Shown piece by piece: positions 41,583 through 50,958 of a stretch of DNA of 64,000 nt (positions within the stretch are counted from its first letter, which is position 1; each line of letters starts with the position of its first letter). The notes beneath the pieces were generated by a model, which made no database searches, was not told the origin of the DNA, and saw only the letters and a list, made by a program, of their open reading frames with translations. The DNA is from JAYPWI01 sp038135065 (GTDB lineage Bacteria > Actinomycetota > Acidimicrobiia > Acidimicrobiales > Poriferisodalaceae), in the NCBI GenBank assembly GCA_038135065.1, contig JAYPWI010000015.1:26665-90664 (forward strand), written 5' to 3'. The position numbers were made by a program, and so were the translations under genes.

Positions 41583-43853
41583 TCAGGCCGACTGCAGGGC
41601 TCGCCACACGGCCTGCGGGGTGCAGGGCATGTCGATGTGGTCGATGCCCAGGTGGGCAACGGCGTCACACACGGCGTTGTGGACGGCCGGCGTCGAGCCG
41701 ATCGTGCCCGACTCGCCGATGCCCTTTGCGCCCAGCGGGTTGCGGGGCGACGGGGTCTCGGTGTTGGAGACCTCGAAGCTCGGCATGTCAGCGGCCGAGG
41801 GCATCAGGTAGTCCATCAGCGATGCAGTCAGCGGGTTGCCGTCCTCGTCGTACTGGACGTGCTCCCACAGGGCTTGGGCGATGCCTTGGGCGATCCCGCC
41901 GTGCTGCTGGCCAGCGACCAGCATGGGGTTGAGGATCGTGCCGCAGTCGTCGACGGCGATGTGGCGGAGCAGGGTGACTTCACCGGTGTCGGAGTCGATC
42001 TCCACCACGGCGACGTGGGACCCGAACGGGTATGTCGAGTCGGTGCCGTCGAAGTCCAGTTCGTGGGCAAGACCGCCCTCGAGGCCCTGGCTGTCGGCTG
42101 CTGCGGCCAACTCGGCCCAGCTGATCGACTTGGCTGGCACACCAGCCACCTGCAGGGCCCCATCGCCGACCACGATGTCGTCGGCGCTGGCCTCGAGCAG
42201 TTCGGCTGCGAGTTGCTTGCCCTTCTCGAGCACCACTCGGGATGCCTCGTACACGGCCGACCCGGCGGTCTGCAGAGACCGCGATCCCATGGTGCCTGCG
42301 CCGCGTGCCACCTTCTCGGTGTCGGCATCGACGTGGTGGACCTGGTCCATGGGGATTCCCAACAGGTCGTTCACGATCATCGAGAACGCCGTGTCGTGAC
42401 CCTGGCCGTGGGCCGAGGTGCCGACCCTGATGGTCGCCGAGCCGTCCTCGTTGATCTCGCAACGGCCGTACTCGACGTGCAGGCCGATCGGCGCGGTCAC
42501 CTCGACGTAGGAGGACACCCCGATGCCCAGGAGCTTGGCGTCGCCTGCCTCTCGACGGCGGGCCTGCTCGGCCCGCAGGTCGGCATATCCCGATGCCTCG
42601 AGGACAGCGTCCAGTGCCTTCTCGTACTCACCCGAGTCGTAGTTGGCTCCCACCTTGGTGGTGAGTGGGAAGGCACCTGGCTGGAGGAAGTTCTTGCGCC
42701 GGATCTCTGCGGCATCCATGCCGATGGCGTGGGCGGCCTTGTCGAGGATGCGCTCCACCATCTGGGTGGCTTCGGGCCGTCCAGCGCCGCGGTAGGCAGC
42801 GGTGTGGGTGGTGTTGGTTACCACCGACTGGAAGGTGAAGTCGATGGCCGGCATCTCGTACACGGCCTGGCTCAGCTGCAGGGTCAGCATGGGGAGGAAG
42901 GCACCGATAGCCGGATAGGCACCAGCGTCAGCAATGACGTGGGCCTTCATGCCGACGATGGAGCCGTCGTTGCGGACGCCCATCTGGACGTTCATCACCA
43001 TGGCCCGACCCTGGCCGAGGGAGACCATGTTCTCGCCCCGCTGCTCGGTCCACTTGACGGCTCGCCCGAGGGCCCGGGCGATCTGAGCGGCCAGGACGAA
43101 CTCGATGTACATCCCGCTCTTGGGTCCGAACCCGCCGCCTACCCACGCGGTCAGCACGTGGAGGTTCTCCGGGGCCATGCCGATGGTGCCGGCCAGCGCA
43201 TCGCGCACGGCGTGGGTGTTCTGCGATGCCGCGTAGAAGGTCATCTTGTCGCCGTCGGGGATCGCGATACAGCCGTTGGGCTCCATGGGAACACCGGCTA
43301 GGCGCTGGGTGACCACCCGCTCGGACACGACTGCGTCTGCCCCCTCGAGTACGTCGGGGCCCGAGTACTCGTTGCCTGCTGCGAAACAGACGTTGCTCTC
43401 CTGGCCTTCCCAAATGACGGGTGAATCGGGCGATGCAGCTTCCTCGATGTCGATCACCACCGGCAGCGCCTCATAGTCGACGATCACGGCGTCAGCGGCG
43501 TCCTTGGCCTGGGAGAGGGTCTCGGCCACCACTGCGGCGATGATGTCGCCCACGTAGCGGACCCTGCCCTTGGCGAAGGGAGGACGGTCCATGGCGGTGT
43601 CGATCATGGGGAAGCCGTTGACGGCTGCCAGGTCCATGTTGGCGGCCGAGAACACCCCGATGACGCCGGGCATCGCCTCGGCCTCGCTGGTGTCGACCGA
43701 CAGCAGTTCGGCGTGGGCCATGGTCGAACGGACGAAGTAGACCTGCGACGCGCCCAAGTCGAGGTCGTCGAAGTACTTGTTGGCGCCCGTGAGGAGGCCT
43801 GGGTCCTCCTTACGTCGGACGGAGTTGCCCAGAATCGAACCGGAAGCGGCCAT
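41583..43853 (-). CDS. Xanthine dehydrogenase-family Mo hydroxylase large subunit (CoxL form II-like)
   Basis: This 756-residue molybdenum-binding subunit matches the aldehyde oxidase/xanthine dehydrogenase large chain. Residues YRGAGR in the active-site loop mark a form II CoxL-like protein rather than a true CO dehydrogenase, which has the AYRCSFR loop. GAKGIGESGTIG includes the catalytic Glu; GGGFGPKSG and GTSAHGQGHDT bind the molybdopterin cytosine dinucleotide. The usual medium (FAD) and small (2Fe-2S) subunit genes are absent on both sides, so it is an orphan here. Substrate probably an aldehyde or N-heterocycle. Confidence 0.88.
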   Translation of the reverse strand: MAASGSILGNSVRRKEDPGLLTGANKYFDDLDLGASQVYFVRSTMAHAELLSVDTSEAEAMPGVIGVFSAANMDLAAVNGFPMIDTAMDRPPFAKGRVRYVGDIIAAVVAETLSQAKDAADAVIVDYEALPVVIDIEEAASPDSPVIWEGQESNVCFAAGNEYSGPDVLEGADAVVSERVVTQRLAGVPMEPNGCIAIPDGDKMTFYAASQNTHAVRDALAGTIGMAPENLHVLTAWVGGGFGPKSGMYIEFVLAAQIARALGRAVKWTEQRGENMVSLGQGRAMVMNVQMGVRNDGSIVGMKAHVIADAGAYPAIGAFLPMLTLQLSQAVYEMPAIDFTFQSVVTNTTHTAAYRGAGRPEATQMVERILDKAAHAIGMDAAEIRRKNFLQPGAFPLTTKVGANYDSGEYEKALDAVLEASGYADLRAEQARRREAGDAKLLGIGVSSYVEVTAPIGLHVEYGRCEINEDGSATIRVGTSAHGQGHDTAFSMIVNDLLGIPMDQVHHVDADTEKVARGAGTMGSRSLQTAGSAVYEASRVVLEKGKQLAAELLEASADDIVVGDGALQVAGVPAKSISWAELAAAADSQGLEGGLAHELDFDGTDSTYPFGSHVAVVEIDSDTGEVTLLRHIAVDDCGTILNPMLVAGQQHGGIAQGIAQALWEHVQYDEDGNPLTASLMDYLMPSAADMPSFEVSNTETPSPRNPLGAKGIGESGTIGSTPAVHNAVCDAVAHLGIDHIDMPCTPQAVWRALQSA

Positions 43854-44043
43854 CGTGCGTCCCCCTGTGCGTGGTTCATGCAGTGTGCGGTGGTCAAGTC
43901 ACCTGACTCTTTGGATCCTATCCCAGGCGGCAGGGGTGACCCCCAACCAGTGAAGGGGTTTCCTGTGAGAGGGTCGGCCTGGCCCGTTGGCTACGCTGAT
44001 TCCGCCGATCAGGACACCGTGCGGCCTGCCGAAAGGACACTTG

Positions 44044-44853
44044 ATGGGAACCCTCTCCCGAACCTGGAACCTGGCAAAGGCCTCGTGGTCGGTCATCAAC
44101 CACGACCGCGAACTGCTCTGGATCCCGGTGCTGAATGGTCTGGTGTGCTTAGGGGTTGGAGCGGTCTTCTTGCTCCCCCTGCTGTCCATGGCCGACGACG
44201 AGGCGGCGGGCGCAGCAGTCATCGTCGTGGGAGTGGTGTTCGTCATGGTGCTCACCTCCATTTCGGTGCTCTTTCAAGGCGCACTGGTTTCAGGGGCACA
44301 CCAGCGGTTCACCGGGGGCGACCCGACGGTGTCCTCTGCCATCAGTGGTGCCCTGTCCAAAGCACACCGTCTGATCCCTTGGGCCCTTCTCACCGCCACG
44401 GTCGGGCTGATCCTGCGCGTGATCCGGGAAGAGGCAGGGTTCATCGGCCGGATCGTGAGTTCGCTGCTGGACACTGCCTGGCAGGTGCTGACGTTCCTCG
44501 TGGTGCCGGTTGTCATGTTCGAGGACCGCGGGCCCATCGACGGGGTGAAGCGGAGCGCCTCGCTCTTCAAGGGCACCTGGGGAGAGAACCTCGCCGCTCG
44601 AGTCGGGTTCGGGCTGCTCGGATTCGTCCTGATGATCCCGGGCATCCTCCTCGTCGTGCTCGGAGTGGCCGGGCTGTGGCCGCTGGTCATCGTCGGTGTC
44701 CTGTGGATCATCGGGGTCGCCGTGGTGATGACCACCATGAACGCCGTGTTCCAAACGGCCCTGTACCTCTACGCGACAGAGGGCGAGGTGCCGACCGGAT
44801 TCGGTACCACCGACGTGGTGGCCAGTTTCGGGCCCAAGACCAAGGGCCACTGA
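44044..44853 (+). CDS. DUF6159-like membrane protein
   Basis: This 269-residue polytopic protein has about six hydrophobic segments. SRTWNLAKASWSVINHDREL near the N-terminus and VMFEDRGPIDGVKRSASLFKGTWGENL in the cytosolic loop are typical of a widespread membrane family of unknown function, frequently labelled DUF6159. AAAGGA lies upstream of ATG 44044. Isolated gene, 190 bp divergent from the Mo hydroxylase; function unknown. Confidence 0.78.
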   Translation: MGTLSRTWNLAKASWSVINHDRELLWIPVLNGLVCLGVGAVFLLPLLSMADDEAAGAAVIVVGVVFVMVLTSISVLFQGALVSGAHQRFTGGDPTVSSAISGALSKAHRLIPWALLTATVGLILRVIREEAGFIGRIVSSLLDTAWQVLTFLVVPVVMFEDRGPIDGVKRSASLFKGTWGENLAARVGFGLLGFVLMIPGILLVVLGVAGLWPLVIVGVLWIIGVAVVMTTMNAVFQTALYLYATEGEVPTGFGTTDVVASFGPKTKGH

Positions 44854-44902
44854 TACCCAGCCCCTGATCGGGGACCCGAGGCGGGCCAACTACAGTCCGG
44901 TC

Positions 44903-46498
44903 ATGGCTGATCGACGTTCGTTCTGGGCGTGGTGCATGGAGTCCGAGGAGCCCAGCGATGCCGAGCGGGCTGCCCTGGCCCGCCAGTTGTCCGAGCAGTA
45001 CGGCACCTCCATCACCCCGCGAGCCGTGCCCCGGGCAGAGGACGCCGTGTTGCGACCGTCCCGAATCCCGGTTCCCGACACCATCGCCCCGTGGTGTTCG
45101 ACATCGACCTATGAACGGGCCTGCTACGCCTACGGGGCTCATTTCACCGAGCGGGTACGAGCCTTCAACCTCGACTTCCCCAACCCCCCAGATGTGGTCG
45201 CTCACCCCCGGGACGAACACGAGGTGGCCGCCACCCTGGACTGGTGCAATGAGCACGGCTACATCGCCGTGCCCTACGGAGGAGGATCCTCGGTGGTGTG
45301 GGGGCTCGCCCCGCCCGAGGACCGGGGGCCGACGGTCATCATCTCCCTGGACCGGCTCGACCAGGTGCTCGAGATCGACGACCTGTCGAGGGCGGCCCGC
45401 ATCCAGGCCGGGGTGTTCGGACCCCACCTCGAGGACCAACTGCGTCCCTCGGGCTACACCCTGCGCCACTTCCCCCAGTCGTTCCGGTTCTCCACCCTCG
45501 GCGGATGGATCGTGACCCGATCCGGTGGCCACTACGCGACCAACCACACCCACATCGACGAGTTCGTCGAATCGACCCGGATGATCACACCGGCGGGGTG
45601 GTGGGAGTCCCGGCGTTTGCCCGGTTCGGGGGCGGGACCGAGCCCCGACCGGATGGTCATCGGCTCCGAAGGCATCTTCGGCATCGTCACCGAGGCCTGG
45701 ATGCGGATCCAGCGCCGGCCCGTGTTCCGGGCCACTGCGGGGATCACCTTCCCCTCGTGGGAAGCCGGTTACGACGCAGTGCGCCAGATCGTGCAGGCCA
45801 AGCTGTGGCCGGCCAACCTGCGCATCCTCGATCCCGCGGAGGCCGGTCGGGCCGCAGGCATGGACGGTGATCGGTCGCTGGTCATCGTGTCGTTCGAGAG
45901 CGCCGAACTGACCCAGCGGCACAACATCGCGCAGGCCGTGGAGATTGCCCGGGGGGCCGGGGGCGCGGTGGATGACGACGACATCCAGATCGACGACGGC
46001 ACGGGCGCACCGACCGGACGGGGTGGAGCGGTCGGTGCCAGGCGGGATGCATTCACCGGGGTGGGGAACGGTGTCGAGACGTCACTGGGACTGGTCAACG
46101 ACACCTTCGAGACGGCGATCACCTGGGATCGCTGGCCCGACTTCGACGCCGAGGTCAGGGCCAAGGTCGGGGCTGCGCTGCGTGACACATTCGGGCCGCA
46201 TCACAGCCTGTCGTGCCGCTTCACCCATGTGTATACCGACGGCCCCGCCCCGTACTACACCTGGTCGGGAATGGGCGCCCAGGGGAGCGAGATTCAGCAG
46301 TGGCAGGCCATCAAGGACGCAGCCAACGAGGCCGTGGTGTCAGCGGGGGGCACGGCCACCCACCATCACGCAGTGGGCCGCATGCACCGCCCCAACGCCT
46401 ACGACGTACAGCGCCCCGAACTGTTCGCCGAAGCGCTGCGGGCCGTCAAGGGTCGGCTCGATCCCAACGGGATCCTCAACCCCGGAGTGTTGATCTGA
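44903..46498 (+). CDS. FAD-binding oxidase, alkyldihydroxyacetonephosphate synthase-like
   Basis: This 531-residue flavoprotein has the PCMH/VAO FAD domain, VPYGGGSSVV and TLGGWIVTRSGGHYATNHTH, followed by a FAD-linked oxidase C-domain with TATHHHAVGRMH, the conserved His-rich segment used in catalysis by alkyldihydroxyacetonephosphate synthase. Such bacterial proteins may oxidise a hydroxy acid or make ether-linked lipids; no lipid gene lies adjacent. TACAGT just upstream of ATG 44923-frame start at 44903 may be a -10 element, implying a very short leader. Its TGA overlaps the CTG/lipoprotein start region. Confidence 0.83.
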   Translation: MADRRSFWAWCMESEEPSDAERAALARQLSEQYGTSITPRAVPRAEDAVLRPSRIPVPDTIAPWCSTSTYERACYAYGAHFTERVRAFNLDFPNPPDVVAHPRDEHEVAATLDWCNEHGYIAVPYGGGSSVVWGLAPPEDRGPTVIISLDRLDQVLEIDDLSRAARIQAGVFGPHLEDQLRPSGYTLRHFPQSFRFSTLGGWIVTRSGGHYATNHTHIDEFVESTRMITPAGWWESRRLPGSGAGPSPDRMVIGSEGIFGIVTEAWMRIQRRPVFRATAGITFPSWEAGYDAVRQIVQAKLWPANLRILDPAEAGRAAGMDGDRSLVIVSFESAELTQRHNIAQAVEIARGAGGAVDDDDIQIDDGTGAPTGRGGAVGARRDAFTGVGNGVETSLGLVNDTFETAITWDRWPDFDAEVRAKVGAALRDTFGPHHSLSCRFTHVYTDGPAPYYTWSGMGAQGSEIQQWQAIKDAANEAVVSAGGTATHHHAVGRMHRPNAYDVQRPELFAEALRAVKGRLDPNGILNPGVLI

Positions 46499-47346
46499 CG
46501 GCCCGATCGGCGCGCTGGGGCCGCCGTTGTGCGGCCATCCTGGTGGGATGGGTGCTCGCCCTCGCGGTGACCGGGTGTGGTGACGAGGCCCCACCGGGAC
46601 CACCTCCCGAGGTGTCGCGCGCCCTGACCGCCGCCGGACCGGTCACCCGGGCGAATGCGCCGTTCGCCTTCGAGCAGGTGCTGCGGGTCGAGTCCACGTC
46701 AGGGTCCTATCTCGAACAGCGGACCGACGGGGTGTACCAGCCGTCGGCCGGGCGGGTCGCGCTCCGGATCACGTCCGAGGGTGACGGCGCCGTGGGGTTC
46801 TCGGGCAGCACCGTCACCCCAGGCACCGAGGTGGGCATCGTCATCGATGGTGACCGGGTGCTGCTCCGGGTGGATCTCGACGACGTCGTCGATGGCTCGT
46901 GGGCCTCCGTCAACCCGGGTTCGGACGGGCCCACCGTGGAGAGTGCGGTGTCGATCCTGGGAGCTGCGTTGCTCGCCGACGTGAACCGGGCGGAGGTGAT
47001 CGGCCCCGACACCGTTGGAGGAGTTCCGGTCACCCACTACCGGATCCCGGCTCCCGCCGGTGATCTTGCCGTGTACCTGCCGACCGAAACCCTCGACGTG
47101 CTGCTCGATGCTGGCTTCCGGCGGGAGGTGGTGGACGGGGACGCGATGGTGGATGCCTGGCTCGATGACGAGGGCCGGATCCGCCGCCTCGTCGTCGACT
47201 ACCTCCCCCTCATCGAGGCCATGGTGGGTCGGGGGCTCGAGGAGGGTTCGACGGTGTCAGCCATGACCCACACCTTCACCGTCGTCGCGTTCGGAGAGGT
47301 GAGTGTCGAGGTTCCCGAGATCGGTGAGGGGTCCGAGGAGGGCTGA
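46495..47346 (+). CDS. Lipoprotein, hypothetical (LppX/LprG-like size), probable CTG start
   Basis: The frame gives a 283-residue protein with a basic n-region, a hydrophobic stretch and lipobox VTGC. The best start is CTG 46495-46497, overlapping the preceding TGA as CTGA; the next in-frame GTG would leave too short a signal lacking basic residues. The mature domain (FEQVLRVESTSGSYLEQRTDG, VDLDDVVDGSWASVN) resembles mycobacterial-type lipid-binding lipoproteins of LprG size, but this is weak. Likely attached to the cell surface. Confidence 0.72.
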   Translation: MTARSARWGRRCAAILVGWVLALAVTGCGDEAPPGPPPEVSRALTAAGPVTRANAPFAFEQVLRVESTSGSYLEQRTDGVYQPSAGRVALRITSEGDGAVGFSGSTVTPGTEVGIVIDGDRVLLRVDLDDVVDGSWASVNPGSDGPTVESAVSILGAALLADVNRAEVIGPDTVGGVPVTHYRIPAPAGDLAVYLPTETLDVLLDAGFRREVVDGDAMVDAWLDDEGRIRRLVVDYLPLIEAMVGRGLEEGSTVSAMTHTFTVVAFGEVSVEVPEIGEGSEEG

Positions 47347-47376
47347 GCTGATCCGGCGCCAGCCATGCTCCGAGCC

Positions 47377-48018
47377 CTACTGCATCGAAATGGTGCCCAT
47401 GACGTCGTCGTCCCCCTGACCAGGAGCCGCGATCTCCACGATCCGTTCGTCGACGTCGTCGTACTCCAGTCTGAGGGCTCGGCACATGGTTGCGTGCAGG
47501 CCGTAGCTGGCCACTGCGTAGGTCAGCTCGATGCACGCCACCTCGTCGAGGTGGGCCCGCAGGGCCTCCCAGGTGGCGTCGGCCACCCGACCGCGGCCCA
47601 GGGTCACCTCGTCGGTGTAGGCCAGCACGGCCCGCTCGGCCGCCGTCCACCCGTCCCACGTCGTCCACGCCGGGATTGCGGCAACCTGCTCGTCGCTGAC
47701 TCCTGCATTACGGGCCGCTTTGCAATGCTGGCTGAACACGAACTGACTGCCCGCAGAGAACCCGGTCCTGGTCAGGGCCAGCTCGCGTAGGGCCGGATCG
47801 AGGACACGGTCGGGGCTGTTGAACAGGGCGAAGCCGGCCACCATGTGATCGAGCAGTTGTGGGGTCTGGGCGAACACGGTCCACCAGTTGCCCGGGGTGC
47901 CCGTGGCCGTCCCCGGCTCGACGACGGGGTCGCGATCGCCGAACAGCCGCTCGTAGACGGGCAGGGCGGATGGTGGAGCTTCGGCGCGAGGAATCTGACG
48001 GGTCCTGGTCATGGGCAT
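47377..48018 (-). CDS. Carboxymuconolactone decarboxylase-family protein lacking the redox Cys pair
   Basis: This 213-residue protein has the CMD/AhpD-like helical core, LALTRTGFSAGSQFVFSQHCKAAR and AGVSDEQVAAIP, but the usual CxxC is replaced (SQFVFSQH), so it lacks the redox cysteines. ATG 48018 or 48012 could be the start. Probably a non-peroxidase member, e.g. decarboxylase-like, of unknown substrate. It contrasts with the Sec-containing homologue at 25784. Divergent from the glyoxalase gene. Confidence 0.78.
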   Translation of the reverse strand: MPMTRTRQIPRAEAPPSALPVYERLFGDRDPVVEPGTATGTPGNWWTVFAQTPQLLDHMVAGFALFNSPDRVLDPALRELALTRTGFSAGSQFVFSQHCKAARNAGVSDEQVAAIPAWTTWDGWTAAERAVLAYTDEVTLGRGRVADATWEALRAHLDEVACIELTYAVASYGLHATMCRALRLEYDDVDERIVEIAAPGQGDDDVMGTISMQ

Positions 48019-48065
48019 ACTGTATGGGTACGCCGAGGACCGCAAGGTCGAGAGGGGGAGGGGTG

Positions 48066-48641
48066 ATGGGCGACTCGCCGACCAATTCCGAGTTCGAGTT
48101 GCGAGGGGTGAACCATGTCGCCCTCGTGTGCAAGGACATGGCCCGCACCGTGGACTTCTACACCAACGTGCTGGGTATGCCCCTGGTGAAGACGCTGGAG
48201 ATCCCAGGTGGGGCTCAGCACTTCTTCTTCGACTGTGGCAACGGCGACTCGGTGGCTTTCTTCTGGTTCCCCCATGCACCCGAGGCTGCGCCGGGGATCG
48301 CGGCGGCCGGCGAGATGCCGGGCGGTGGTGACATCGCGTCGGCCCATGGGTCGATGAACCACCTGGCCTTCGACGTGCCAGCCGACAAGTTCGACGAGTA
48401 CGTGGAGCGGCTGCGGGCCAAGGGCGTGCCCATGGGCCCGGTGCTGAACCACGACAACAGCGAGCGAACCATCTCCGCTGAGGTCACCGACGACGTGTTC
48501 GTGCGGTCGGTCTACTTCCGCGACCCCGACGGCATCCTGCTCGAGTTCGCATCGTGGACCCACAACGGCTTCGGTCCCGAGGACCGCCTCCACGCCCCGG
48601 CCAACGCCGAGGGCGAACGGGTCGAACTGGTCGCGGACTGA
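48066..48641 (+). CDS. VOC (glyoxalase/bleomycin-resistance) family protein
   Basis: This 191-residue vicinal-oxygen-chelate protein begins GVNHVALVCKDMARTVDFYTNVLGMPLVK, the canonical metal-binding His plus motif (key residues His and the Glu in LLEFASW), and has MNHLAFDVP and VYFRDPDGILLEF in the second half. Such proteins include extradiol dioxygenases, lyases and isomerases. GGGGGAGGGGTG precedes the ATG. It is followed within 5 bp by a cupin gene and divergent from the CMD gene. Confidence 0.86.
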   Translation: MGDSPTNSEFELRGVNHVALVCKDMARTVDFYTNVLGMPLVKTLEIPGGAQHFFFDCGNGDSVAFFWFPHAPEAAPGIAAAGEMPGGGDIASAHGSMNHLAFDVPADKFDEYVERLRAKGVPMGPVLNHDNSERTISAEVTDDVFVRSVYFRDPDGILLEFASWTHNGFGPEDRLHAPANAEGERVELVAD

Positions 48642-48645
48642 GCTC

Positions 48646-49026
48646 GTGAAGGTCACCCGCCTCTACACGGGAGACGATGGCCAGTCCCACTTCGAGGATC
48701 TCGATCTTCCCATGTCGGTGATTCCCGACGTGGGTCAGATGTCTGATCGGATTCCCGCCGAGTCGGTCTTCTTCCGCGACACCGCCCAGGCCGGTCCCGA
48801 CGTGTGGGACTTCCACGTCGCCCCACGTCGGCAGTTCGTCATCCATCTCAGTGGGGTCGCCGAGATCGAGGTGGGCGACGGCACCTGCCGCCGGTTCGGA
48901 CCCGGCGATCTGTTGATCGCCGACGACACCACCGGCCAGGGTCACATCAGCAAGGAGATCGAGGGGCCCCGGACCCAGATCTTCGTGCCCATCCCCCAGG
49001 ATTTCGACCTCGGCGCCTGGCGCTGA
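48646..49026 (+). CDS. Cupin-domain protein
   Basis: This 126-residue protein has a single small cupin barrel: WDFHVAPRRQFVIHLSGVAEIEVGDG and RFGPGDLLIADDTTGQGH. Its His, Glu and Gly pattern is compatible with metal binding, though the first motif lacks one of the usual His residues. It may act on a small metabolite. GTG 48646 starts four bases after the glyoxalase stop, so the pair forms an operon. Confidence 0.8.
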   Translation: MKVTRLYTGDDGQSHFEDLDLPMSVIPDVGQMSDRIPAESVFFRDTAQAGPDVWDFHVAPRRQFVIHLSGVAEIEVGDGTCRRFGPGDLLIADDTTGQGHISKEIEGPRTQIFVPIPQDFDLGAWR

Positions 49027-49041
49027 GGGGCCCTGCCCCGC

Positions 49042-50178
49042 TCAGGCTGTGGCGTTGCGGACGTAGGGCAGCACCTTCTCCGCGAACTGTTCCATCGAGT
49101 ACATGGCCTTGTCGTGGGGCATGTCGCCGATCTGGAACCAGGCCAGCAGCTTGCCCGCTCCGGCCTCTTCCATGTTGCGGACCAGTCGCTCTCCGACCTG
49201 CTCGGCCGTCCCGATGAGGGGCTCGCCGGCGGACAGTGCCGGTCCGCCCGCACCGGCCATCTCTCGGGCGATCTCGAGGCGGGTCCGGTAGCTGCTCTGG
49301 GCCGTGTAGCCCGGAGGGAAGAAGGTGGGCAGGGGCAGGGTGAAGCATCGCTCCTGGAAGTAGCGGATGTGGGGTTCGACCGACGCCATGGCCGCCTCCT
49401 CCCCGTCGGGGTGGATGTGGACCAGGGAGGTCAGCCCGAACTGCTCGGGCCCTGCGTGGTAGCCGAACCCTTCGGCGTACTGGCGATACCCGTCGTAGAA
49501 CTGCTTCAGCCGTTCCATGGGAACGAAGGTGCAGGCCAGGGGATAGCGCCGCTCGGCCGCCCATTCGAGTGTCTCGGCAGACCCCTGGGAGGGGACGAAG
49601 ATGGGCGGATGAGGCTGCTGGAGGGGCCGCGGCCACACGTTGACGTAGCGGAACTGGAAGTGCTCCCCGTCCCAGTTGAACGGGCCCGGCTCCGTCCAGG
49701 CCTTGACGATGAGGTCGTGAGCCTCGAAGAACCGCTCCCGGGAACGGGTGGGGTCCAGATTGAGGCTGTGGTACTCGGCCCCGATGCCGCGCACGAAGCC
49801 CGACAGGATGCGGCCCCCCGACATGACGTCGAGCATGGCCACCTCCTCGGCAACCCGCAGGGGGTTGTCCCGCAGGGCGATGCCGTTACCCAGGATGGCG
49901 ATCTTGGCCCGGCTCGTCCGGCTCACCAGGGCGGCCGCCATGATGTTCGGCGACGGCATCAACCCGTAGGCGTTCTGGTGGTGCTCGTTCACACAGATGG
50001 CGTCGAAGCCCGCTTCGTCGGCGAACACCAGCTGGTCGAGGTACTCACCGTAGAGCTGGGTGCCCAGCTCGGGGTCGTACTCGCTGTTGGGGTACACCAC
50101 CCAGGCCGAGGTGTACTTCTCCCGGACCTCGGGGTCGATCCGAGGCCAGGGCATCAGGTGGAATGCGTAGATCTCCAT
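49042..50178 (-). CDS. LLM-class flavin-dependent oxidoreductase (luciferase-like)
   Basis: This 378-residue luciferase-like protein has EAGFDAICVNEHHQNAYGL near residues 55-75, AILGNGIALRDNPLRVAEEVAMLD and SGGRILSGFVRGIGAEY, the conserved cofactor region of bacterial LLM oxidoreductases. It is the third gene of this type here. It follows a hydrolase gene by one base on the same strand, so it is the third gene of a hydrolase-hydrolase-LLM operon running from 51702. Substrate unknown. Confidence 0.86.
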   Translation of the reverse strand: MEIYAFHLMPWPRIDPEVREKYTSAWVVYPNSEYDPELGTQLYGEYLDQLVFADEAGFDAICVNEHHQNAYGLMPSPNIMAAALVSRTSRAKIAILGNGIALRDNPLRVAEEVAMLDVMSGGRILSGFVRGIGAEYHSLNLDPTRSRERFFEAHDLIVKAWTEPGPFNWDGEHFQFRYVNVWPRPLQQPHPPIFVPSQGSAETLEWAAERRYPLACTFVPMERLKQFYDGYRQYAEGFGYHAGPEQFGLTSLVHIHPDGEEAAMASVEPHIRYFQERCFTLPLPTFFPPGYTAQSSYRTRLEIAREMAGAGGPALSAGEPLIGTAEQVGERLVRNMEEAGAGKLLAWFQIGDMPHDKAMYSMEQFAEKVLPYVRNATA

Positions 50179-50179
50179 G

Positions 50180-50950
50180 TCACGGCTCCAGTTGGTCTGA
50201 GAATGCGAGGCGGGCGGCCGCTGCTGCGACCGCCTGGGGTGCGTCGACGGTCACCATGTGGCCGGACTGGCCCACCACGTCGAGGGGGGCGCCGAGCAGT
50301 TCGGCCAGCCGGCGCCCGTGTTCGACGGGCAGGAGCCGATCGTTGGCCCCCCACACGACCATCGACGGACAACGGACCTGGGACAGGTGTCGTTCGAGGC
50401 GTTGGTCGTACGGCCGCTTCCACATGAGTCGGGCTTGGGCGGCCAGTTCCACCCACAGCTCGGTGGCGGCGTCGACGTCACCGGTGAGGGGATCCACCGC
50501 CCCCGTGTCGAACGATTCAGCCAAGTACCCCAGCGCCTCGGGGGCCTGCATGATGAACAGGTCCGGCATCGGTTCGCTCGGCCGCAGCCCCAGGGCACCG
50601 ATGGCCAACAGGCTGCCGACCAGGTCGGGGCGCCGGGCTGCGAGGTCGAGGGCCAGCCACCCTCCGATACTCACCCCTGCCACCAGGGGCTGCTCCAGGC
50701 CCAGGGTCTCGATCAGCACCGCGTTGTGGAAGGTCAGGTCCGATGCGTCGTAGAGCCAGTCGGGAAGGCGTTCGCCGCCGAAACCCGGATGGACGGGGGC
50801 ATGGACCGTGAACTCCTGGGCCAGGGCTTCGTGGGCGGGACCCCACCGCCAGGTGTTCGCCTCCCCGTGCAGCCACAGCAGGGGAGGACCCTGCCCCCCG
50901 ACCTGCACCCGGGTCGGCTGGTCGATGATGTCCAGCACACGAACTTCCAC
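50180..50950 (-). CDS. Alpha/beta hydrolase
   Basis: This 256-residue alpha/beta hydrolase has LLWLHGEANTWRWG (oxyanion hole), VAGVSIGGWLALD (nucleophile elbow with Ser in GVSIGG) and the C-terminal QSGHMVTVD (catalytic His) with Asp in GANDRLLPVEHG. GTG 50950 is chosen because GAGGGGTG lies immediately upstream. It is second in a three-gene run ending with the LLM gene. Substrate unknown. Confidence 0.83.
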   Translation of the reverse strand: MEVRVLDIIDQPTRVQVGGQGPPLLWLHGEANTWRWGPAHEALAQEFTVHAPVHPGFGGERLPDWLYDASDLTFHNAVLIETLGLEQPLVAGVSIGGWLALDLAARRPDLVGSLLAIGALGLRPSEPMPDLFIMQAPEALGYLAESFDTGAVDPLTGDVDAATELWVELAAQARLMWKRPYDQRLERHLSQVRCPSMVVWGANDRLLPVEHGRRLAELLGAPLDVVGQSGHMVTVDAPQAVAAAAARLAFSDQLEP

Positions 50951-50958
50951 GACACCCC

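Noticed and set aside
41550..43301. Antisense open frame opposite the Mo hydroxylase gene
   Set aside because: Composition is Val/Gly/His-rich and it mirrors codon positions of the coxL-like gene; no domain recognised.
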